From: Comamonadaceae bacterium
GTDB lineage: Bacteria > Pseudomonadota > Gammaproteobacteria > Burkholderiales > Burkholderiaceae_C
Reading direction: 5' to 3'
Length of the DNA: 64,000 nucleotides
Assembly (NCBI GenBank): GCA_947476285.1
Contig: CANJPU010000007.1
Location: 62,001-126,000, forward strand
Below the pieces are notes generated by a model. That model worked only from the letters and a program-made list of their open reading frames with translations. It made no database searches and had not been told where the DNA came from. Below, in pieces: positions 58,618 to 64,000 of this stretch. Within the stretch, counting starts at the first letter, position 1; every line of letters starts with the position of its first letter. The translations under genes were made by a program, and so were the position numbers.

Positions 58618-60408
58618 ATGAGCACCACCGCCAAGTCCCGAACTTCCGCCCGGTCCGCGCCGCGCGGTCCGTTGGAATGGCGCGCCGTGGTCGAGTGGCT
58701 TGGTGCGGACGGCGTGATCTCCCCTGAGGAAGCGCAGCGAACGATCGCACGCTGTTCGCAGGCTGAAAGCGCTCAGCATCCCCTGGTGAGGCTGGCGGCG
58801 GTGGCCATGCAGCGCGCAGTGGACGGCAAGCCGCTGGACATCGAGTCACTGACTCAGTGGCTGGCCGGTCGCGCTGGCATGGACTATCTTCGCATCGATC
58901 CACTGCGTGTGGATGTGGCCAAAGTGGCCGACACCATGAGCGCGGCCTATGCCGAGCGCCACCGGGTGCTTCCGGTGCAGGTCAGTGCCAGCGAAGTGGT
59001 AGTTGCCACCTCAGAGCCTTTCCTGGTGGACTGGGTTGAGGAAGTCGAGCGGCAGTCGCGGCGCGCTGTGCGCCGGGTGCTGGCCAATCCGCAAGATATT
59101 CACCGCTACACGGCGGAATTTTTCGCTTTGGCCAAGTCGGTGCGGGCCGCCCAGAAGGCGGGCGGCAGCGCCGGGGCGGCGAGCTTCGAGCAACTGGTCG
59201 AGCTGGGCCGCAGCAACAAGCAGCTCGACGCCAACGACCAGGGCGTGGTGCAAGTGGTCGACTGGCTCTGGAACTACGCCTTTGACCAGCGCGCCAGCGA
59301 CATCCATCTGGAGCCTCGGCGCGAACAAGGCGTGATTCGTTTTCGCATCGATGGCATCCTGCATCCGGTCTACCAGATGCCCATGGGTGTGCTCAACGCG
59401 ATGATCGCGCGCATCAAGTTGCTCGGCCGCATGGACGTGGTGGAAAAACGCCGCCCGCAGGATGGCCGCATCAAGACCCGAAAAGCGCATGGCGACGAGA
59501 TCGAGATGAGGCTGTCCACCTTGCCCACCGCCTTCGGCGAAAAGATGGTGATGCGGATATTCGATCCAGACACCGCCGTGAAGGATCTGGATGCGCTGGG
59601 CTTTTCACCACATGATTCGCAGCGCTGGGAGGCGCTGGTCAAGCGCCCCCACGGCATCATTTTGGTGACAGGGCCTACCGGCTCGGGCAAGACCACCACG
59701 CTTTACTCTACCCTCAAGCGCGTCGCCACCGAAGAGGTGAACGTGAGCACGGTGGAAGACCCGATCGAGATGATCGAGCCTTCATTCAATCAGACTCAGG
59801 TGCAGCCCCAGCTTGACTTTGGCTTTGCCGAGGGCTTGCGCGCCTTGATGCGGCAAGACCCAGACATCATCATGGTGGGCGAGATACGCGATCTGCAAAC
59901 CGCTGAGATGGCGGTGCAGGCCGCGCTCACCGGCCACCTGGTGTTCTCGACCCTGCACACCAACGACGCGCCTTCGGCCGTGACGCGCATGATGGAGCTG
60001 GGCGTGCCGGCCTATCTGATCAATGCCACGCTGCTGGGTGTGCTGGCCCAGCGTTTGGTGCGCACTTTGTGCAAGCAATGCCGTCTGCCCGACCCCGATG
60101 CGTCTCGCGATGCGCTTGACGCCAGCGTGCGGCCCTGGAAAGTCAGTGGCCCGTATAAACCCTTTAAGCCAATTGGTTGCGTGGACTGCCGCATGACAGG
60201 CTTTCTCGGGCGCATGGGTTTGTACGAACTCTTGACGGTGAGCCAGGCGACCAAGGAAAAACTGATGCGTGAACCCGACGCCGATGCGCTGCGCCGCCAA
60301 GCCGTGGCCGATGGCATGAGGCCGCTGCGGCTGGCCGGTGCCTTGCGGGTGGCCGAAGGCCTGACCACACTGGAAGAAGTGCTCATCGCCACGCCACAGC
60401 TTGAGTGA
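58618..60408 (+). CDS. GspE/PulE-family secretion or pilus assembly ATPase
   Basis: A 596-residue hexameric ATPase of the type II secretion/type IV pilus family. An N-terminal GspE-N-like domain (about 60-170) is followed by the N2 domain (RASDIHLEPRREQGVIRFRIDG in conserved blocks) and the RecA-like core: Walker A GPTGSGKTTTLYS, Asp box, Walker B DIIMVGEIRDLQTA and His box VFSTLHTNDAP. The C-terminal zinc motif is CKQCRL with CVDCRMTGFLGRMGLYEL. No other secretion or pilus genes are adjacent, so its partner machine lies elsewhere. The protein is complete; the ATG at 58618 is the first in frame. Confidence 0.93.
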   Translation: MSTTAKSRTSARSAPRGPLEWRAVVEWLGADGVISPEEAQRTIARCSQAESAQHPLVRLAAVAMQRAVDGKPLDIESLTQWLAGRAGMDYLRIDPLRVDVAKVADTMSAAYAERHRVLPVQVSASEVVVATSEPFLVDWVEEVERQSRRAVRRVLANPQDIHRYTAEFFALAKSVRAAQKAGGSAGAASFEQLVELGRSNKQLDANDQGVVQVVDWLWNYAFDQRASDIHLEPRREQGVIRFRIDGILHPVYQMPMGVLNAMIARIKLLGRMDVVEKRRPQDGRIKTRKAHGDEIEMRLSTLPTAFGEKMVMRIFDPDTAVKDLDALGFSPHDSQRWEALVKRPHGIILVTGPTGSGKTTTLYSTLKRVATEEVNVSTVEDPIEMIEPSFNQTQVQPQLDFGFAEGLRALMRQDPDIIMVGEIRDLQTAEMAVQAALTGHLVFSTLHTNDAPSAVTRMMELGVPAYLINATLLGVLAQRLVRTLCKQCRLPDPDASRDALDASVRPWKVSGPYKPFKPIGCVDCRMTGFLGRMGLYELLTVSQATKEKLMREPDADALRRQAVADGMRPLRLAGALRVAEGLTTLEEVLIATPQLE

Positions 60409-60525
60409 GCCTTTTCGTCCGATAGACGTTTGTCAACTGGGCATATACGTGAAACCCACTACAGACGAGTTGCATGCGTCCCCTCAGAATCCGATTGTCG
60501 AAAATCATTTCGAGGAGACGACATT

Positions 60526-61014
60526 GTGAAAATCAAGAGTCAGAAGGACTTTTATTCAGGAATCATGTTCCTGGTCATCGGCGGGGCGTTTGCCTGGGGA
60601 GCGACCAACTACAGTATTGGCGAAGCTGCGCGAATGGGGCCGGGGTATTTTCCGCTTCTGCTTGGGGTCCTGCTGGCGGGCATCGGCGCATTCGTGACAT
60701 TCGAGTCGCTGGTGATTGAAACCGAAGATGGCGAGAAGGTAGGCTCGTTCGCCTGGCAACCGCTGTTTTACATCATCGCATCCAACGTAGTCTTCGGGGC
60801 ACTGCTTGGCGGGCTTCCGAAGTTTCGTTTCCCGTCGTTCGGCCTCATGGTGGCCATCTTCGCGCTGACCTTTGTCGCCGCCAAGGCAGGCAACGAGTTC
60901 AAATGGAAGGAAGTTCTGGTGCTGAGTGCCGTTCTGGCTGTCATCAGCTACCTTGCCTTTATCTTGCTGCTCAAGCTTCAATTCCCCGTGTGGCCCAGTT
61001 TCATCGTGGGTTGA
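60526..61014 (+). CDS. tctB: Tripartite tricarboxylate transporter small membrane subunit TctB
   Basis: A 162-residue protein with four predicted membrane helices (DFYSGIMFLVIGGAFAWG, then PGYFPLLLGVLLAGIGAF, and two later pairs), the standard TctB topology and GPGYFP motif. The start is GTG 60526, seven bases after GAGGAGA; the frame extending to 60430 is hydrophilic and not TctB-like. It pairs with TctA 12 bases downstream to form a secondary uptake system for organic acids driven by ion gradients, with a periplasmic TctC-type receptor. Confidence 0.93.
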   Translation: MKIKSQKDFYSGIMFLVIGGAFAWGATNYSIGEAARMGPGYFPLLLGVLLAGIGAFVTFESLVIETEDGEKVGSFAWQPLFYIIASNVVFGALLGGLPKFRFPSFGLMVAIFALTFVAAKAGNEFKWKEVLVLSAVLAVISYLAFILLLKLQFPVWPSFIVG

Positions 61015-61026
61015 AGGAAATAAATC

Positions 61027-62538
61027 ATGGATTTAATCAATAACCTTGCCATCGGATTCGGCGCGGCCATCACGCCCCTCAATCTGCTCTATTGCTTCAT
61101 CGGCTGCCTGCTGGGTACCCTGGTCGGCGTGCTGCCGGGCATCGGCCCGGTGGCGACCATCGCGATGCTGCTGCCTGCCACTTATGCGCTGCCGCCCATC
61201 TCGGCGCTGATCATGTTGGCGGGCATCTACTACGGCTCGCAGTACGGCGGCTCCACCACGGCCATTCTGGTCAACCTACCAGGCGAATCGTCATCGGTGG
61301 TGACCATCATCGATGGCTACCAGATGGCGCGAAACGGTCGAGCCGGGCCTGCGCTGGCTGCCGCCGGCTTGGGCTCGTTCTTCGCCGGTTGTGTGGGCAC
61401 CTTGATTTTGGCGGCCTTCGCTGCGCCCTTGACCGAAGTGGCCTTCAAGTTCGGCCCGGCCGAATACTTCTCGCTGATGGTGCTGGGTCTGATCGGCGCG
61501 GTGGTGCTGGCCTCGGGATCACTCATCAAGGCCGTGGGCATGATCGTGCTGGGCCTGTTGCTGGGCCTGGTGGGCACTGACGTGAACTCCGGCGTGGCGC
61601 GATTCTCTTTTGATGTGCCTGAGCTGACCGACGGCATCGGCTTCATCACCATTGCCATGGGCGTGTTCGGCTACGGCGAAATCATCATGAACCTGGGCAA
61701 GCATGAGGACGAGCGCGAAGTCTTCACTGCCGAGGTGACCGGCCTGTGGCCCACCATGGAAGACTTCAGGAACATGATTCCGGCGGTGATACGCGGCACG
61801 GCTCTGGGCTCCATGCTGGGCATTCTGCCCGGCGGCGGCGCTTTGCTGGCGGCCTTTGCCGCCTACACGGTTGAGAAGAAGACCAAGCTGCGTCCGGGCG
61901 AAGTGCCCTTCGGCAAGGGCAACATCCGCGGTGTGGCCGCGCCTGAGTCGGCCAACAACGCCGGCGCGCAAACTTCCTTCATCCCCTTGCTGACGCTTGG
62001 CATTCCGCCCAACGCAGTGATGGCGCTGATGGTGGGCGCAATGACCATCCACAACATCCAGCCGGGCCCGCAGGTGATGACCAGCAACCCGACCTTGTTC
62101 TGGGGCCTGATCGCTTCCATGTGGATCGGCAACCTGATGCTGATCATCTTGAATTTGCCTTTGATCGGATTGTGGATCAGGCTGTTGAGAGTGCCCTATC
62201 GCTGGTTGTTCCCCGCCATCGTGCTGTTCTGTTCGATCGGCGTGTACTCCACCAACAACAACACATTCGATATCTGGCTGGTCGCTATCTTCGGCTTCGT
62301 GGGCTATATCTTCATCAAGCTGGGGACTGAGCCGGCGCCGCTGTTGCTGGGCTTCATCCTTGGCCCGATGATGGAAGAAAATCTCAGGCGTGCGCTGCTG
62401 CTTTCGCGTGGCGCTTGGAGCGTGTTTGTCACGCGGCCGCTGTCGGTCAGCTTGCTGGCCGTGGCGCTCTTGCTGCTGATCGTCGTGATGCTGCCCTCCA
62501 TGAAGGCCAAGCGCCACGAAGCTTTCGTCGAGGAATAA
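61027..62538 (+). CDS. tctA: Tripartite tricarboxylate transporter large permease TctA
   Basis: A 503-residue polytopic permease with about 11-12 helices. TctA signatures are CLLGTLVGVLPGIGPVATIA near the N-terminus, GIYYGSQYGGSTTAILVNLPGE in conserved blocks, and the internal repeat LGILPGGGALLAAFAAY with PESANNAGAQTSFIPLLTLGIPPN in blocks. It imports a carboxylate captured by a TctC/Bug receptor. The nearest receptor gene is at 63889, after an unrelated transporter. It ends 29 bases before a strong intrinsic terminator, so tctB-tctA is a self-contained operon. Confidence 0.97.
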   Translation: MDLINNLAIGFGAAITPLNLLYCFIGCLLGTLVGVLPGIGPVATIAMLLPATYALPPISALIMLAGIYYGSQYGGSTTAILVNLPGESSSVVTIIDGYQMARNGRAGPALAAAGLGSFFAGCVGTLILAAFAAPLTEVAFKFGPAEYFSLMVLGLIGAVVLASGSLIKAVGMIVLGLLLGLVGTDVNSGVARFSFDVPELTDGIGFITIAMGVFGYGEIIMNLGKHEDEREVFTAEVTGLWPTMEDFRNMIPAVIRGTALGSMLGILPGGGALLAAFAAYTVEKKTKLRPGEVPFGKGNIRGVAAPESANNAGAQTSFIPLLTLGIPPNAVMALMVGAMTIHNIQPGPQVMTSNPTLFWGLIASMWIGNLMLIILNLPLIGLWIRLLRVPYRWLFPAIVLFCSIGVYSTNNNTFDIWLVAIFGFVGYIFIKLGTEPAPLLLGFILGPMMEENLRRALLLSRGAWSVFVTRPLSVSLLAVALLLLIVVMLPSMKAKRHEAFVEE

Positions 62539-62567
62539 TTAGCTTCTCGCGCATTTGTCAGAAGAAC

Positions 62568-62589
62568 AAGGGCACCTTCGGGTGCCCTT
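62568..62589 (+). terminator. Rho-independent terminator after tctBA
   Basis: A 9-bp perfect stem AAGGGCACC / GGTGCCCTT closed by a TTCG tetraloop, followed by TTTC, 29 bases after the tctA stop. It is the clearest intrinsic terminator seen in the window. Confidence 0.9.
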
Positions 62590-62733
62590 TTCTGTGGGCT
62601 GCGTGCTCGGTCACAATCAAGGCTTGAGGCTCATACAAGCAGTGGCCAAGAGGCAGCCAGGGGCGCATCCACAGCGCGTAGCCCTTGCCGAGTGGTGGTC
62701 GCTGCACCAATTGCATTTGAAAGTGTTCAAGGA

Positions 62734-63645
62734 ATGAGCAATCTGCGTGACTCTCGCCTGATGTCCGGCCTGCTCTTCGCTTCGCTGGGGGCGATACTCT
62801 TTAGCGGCAAGGCCATCGTGGTCAAGTTGACCTATCGCTACGGTATCGATGCGGTCACGATCATCATGTACCGCATGTTGTTTGCGCTGCCCTTGTTTGC
62901 TGCGATGGGCTGGTGGGGCAGCCGGGGCAAGGCGCCGCTACCCGGACGCGACTGGGCGCATGTGGTCGGTCTGGGTTTTCTCGGTTACTACGTCGCCATC
63001 ACGCTCAACCTGATGGGGCTGGAGCACGTCACAGCCTCTCTTGAGCGGTTGATCGGCTACCTCAACCCCACGCTTGTCATGTTGCTGTGCTGGCTGTTGT
63101 TTCGCAAGCCCGTTCGTCGCATGCACCTGGTGGGCATTGCGATCAGCTACTGCGGCGTGTTCATTGCCTTCGGTCAGGAGCTGATTCAGATGGGCGCCAG
63201 CGTGACATGGGGCGCGGGGCTGACGCTGGCCAGCGCGATCACCTATTCGTGCTATCTGGTTTACAGCGGCCATCTGGTGCAGCGGCTGGGTTCTTTGCGG
63301 CTGGTAGGCATGGCCACCAGCGTCGCCGCTGTGTTGTGCATTCTTCAGTTCCTTGTTTTGCGGCCACTGGATGTTGCGCTCTCGGTTGCGCCTGAGGTGA
63401 TCTGGTTGTCCATACTCAATGCCACGCTGTGCACCGCCTTGCCCGCGCTGATGCTGATGATGGGCATAGAGCGCGTCGGCCCGGCGATGACTGCGCAGGC
63501 CGGGATGATCGGCCCTTTGTCTACGCTCGCGATGGGCGTGCTGATCCTCAATGAGCCCCTGACTTCATGGCTGGTGGCCGGGACGGTGTTGGTGATTGCC
63601 GGCATCTATGTGTTCAGCCGTGGAGCGGGCACGCCAGCGCGGTGA
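62734..63645 (+). CDS. EamA/DMT-superfamily transporter
   Basis: A 303-residue inner-membrane protein with ten hydrophobic helices in two EamA halves (about 10-140 and 155-295), the drug/metabolite transporter architecture. Typical segments are FSGKAIVVKLTYRYG and YLNPTLVMLLCWLLFRKPV in the first half, and the ending LILNEPLTSWLVAGTVLVIAGI in the second half. Most relatives export amino acids or other metabolites; the substrate is unknown. The start is ATG 62734, shortly after AAGG; a longer frame adds an unconvincing leader. It follows the tct terminator and is separately transcribed. Confidence 0.92.
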   Translation: MSNLRDSRLMSGLLFASLGAILFSGKAIVVKLTYRYGIDAVTIIMYRMLFALPLFAAMGWWGSRGKAPLPGRDWAHVVGLGFLGYYVAITLNLMGLEHVTASLERLIGYLNPTLVMLLCWLLFRKPVRRMHLVGIAISYCGVFIAFGQELIQMGASVTWGAGLTLASAITYSCYLVYSGHLVQRLGSLRLVGMATSVAAVLCILQFLVLRPLDVALSVAPEVIWLSILNATLCTALPALMLMMGIERVGPAMTAQAGMIGPLSTLAMGVLILNEPLTSWLVAGTVLVIAGIYVFSRGAGTPAR

Positions 63646-63888
63646 TTGAGTTTTACTTGACCCGATTCGGGGCATGTTCGGCGAGCGTGATTGGTTGCCA
63701 TGAGCTAGGGTAAGTCTTGGTATGGCAGTAAGTCTCAGTACGGATAGACAAGCTGGCTATCGACGTGTATTGTCGCCATGCACCCCCGCCGCGACCGCGC
63801 GAGGAATTTGTGCAACGCCAGCCGGCATGCGGTCGATCGCTCATAAGTGGCTCTGTATTCAGTGCCCATGACCAAGTGAAGGAGACCC

Positions 63889-64000
63889 ATGAAAATATTG
63901 CCTCATCTGGTGACCCGTGCGCTGATGTTCATGATGATCTGCGCCCCCGGTTTGATCAATGCCCAGGAGGCATACCCCAACCGAGCCGTGCGCCTTATCA
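63889..64000 (+). CDS. Bug/TctC-type periplasmic receptor, 3' end outside window
   Basis: The last 112 bases encode the first 37 residues of a further Bug/TctC receptor: a signal peptide (LVTRALMFMMICAPGLI, ending NAQ) followed by EAYPNRAVRLI, the family's typical mature start. The ATG at 63889 has AAGGAGA at 63878-63884. About 243 bases without a recognisable gene separate it from the EamA gene. It may be the receptor for the TctA/TctB pair upstream. The remainder lies beyond the window. Confidence 0.85.
   Translation, partial: MKILPHLVTRALMFMMICAPGLINAQEAYPNRAVRLI

Noticed and set aside
63646-63888. Small minus-strand frame between the EamA and TctC-type genes
   Set aside because: No coding features; the region is better read as promoter sequence for the receptor gene.

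Overview
The window looks like chromosome of a GC-rich beta-proteobacterium, most likely Burkholderiales (Comamonadaceae-like). The support is three periplasmic Bug/TctC-type solute receptors with a TctA/TctB permease pair, CaiB and acyl-CoA gene sets, and Lol, NagZ, RecJ and LysS proteins of proteobacterial type. The taxonomic call is inference. No rRNA, tRNA, CRISPR array or transposase was recognised.

Layout. 1-6.1 kb: an unknown Gly-rich protein, nagZ, an unknown 437-residue protein, a YgjP-like metallopeptidase, lysS and an antitoxin-like HTH gene without a toxin, followed by a MITE-like inverted repeat. 6.3-21.9 kb: a one-direction surface-glycan cluster. It has a MurJ-like flippase, an aldolase, a PglC-like phosphoglycosyl transferase, an asparagine synthase, a GT-B protein, an acetamidino-sugar module (PP-loop amidotransferase plus HisF and HisH paralogues) and a full set of legionaminic-acid-type enzymes. 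Most junctions inside it are 4-base ATGA or GTGA overlaps. 21.9-27.7 kb: an accessory block with an AAA/DUF4143 ATPase, a helicase with a RelE-like N-terminus and ankyrin repeats, and a Fic protein with an AbiEi-like N-terminus. 28.2-33.9 kb: a BMP-type receptor and guanine deaminase, a second antitoxin-like gene without a toxin, a dCTP deaminase gene interrupted by an in-frame HNH intein, a small unknown gene and an ornithine-cyclodeaminase-family gene.

33.9-47.8 kb: a divergent catabolic locus around a GntR/FCD repressor. The left arm encodes acyl-CoA synthetase, CoA transferase, enoyl-CoA hydratase, two acyl-CoA dehydrogenases and a Bug receptor. The right arm encodes a Bug receptor, enoyl-CoA hydratase, CoA transferase and a molybdopterin oxidoreductase. 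Four perfect TGGTnnnACCA palindromes and one near-perfect copy flank the regulator, and two of them sit on credible promoters. The two arms probably take up and degrade one unidentified carboxylic acid through CoA thioesters.

47.8-64 kb is mostly housekeeping: recJ, an unknown gene, lolC-lolD, a nested inverted repeat, a MoxR/DUF58/VWA (Bat-like) set behind an HtrA-like protease with a (GA)14 tract between them, tatD, a spermidine-synthase-like gene, a GspE/PulE ATPase, tctB-tctA with a clear terminator, an EamA transporter and the start of another TctC-type receptor.

The most interesting items are the intein placed directly after the catalytic arginine of Dcd, the CBS-aminotransferase fusion, the HisF paralogue with Glu at the Asp130 position inside an amidino-nonulosonate cluster, and the RelE-like/helicase/ankyrin protein.
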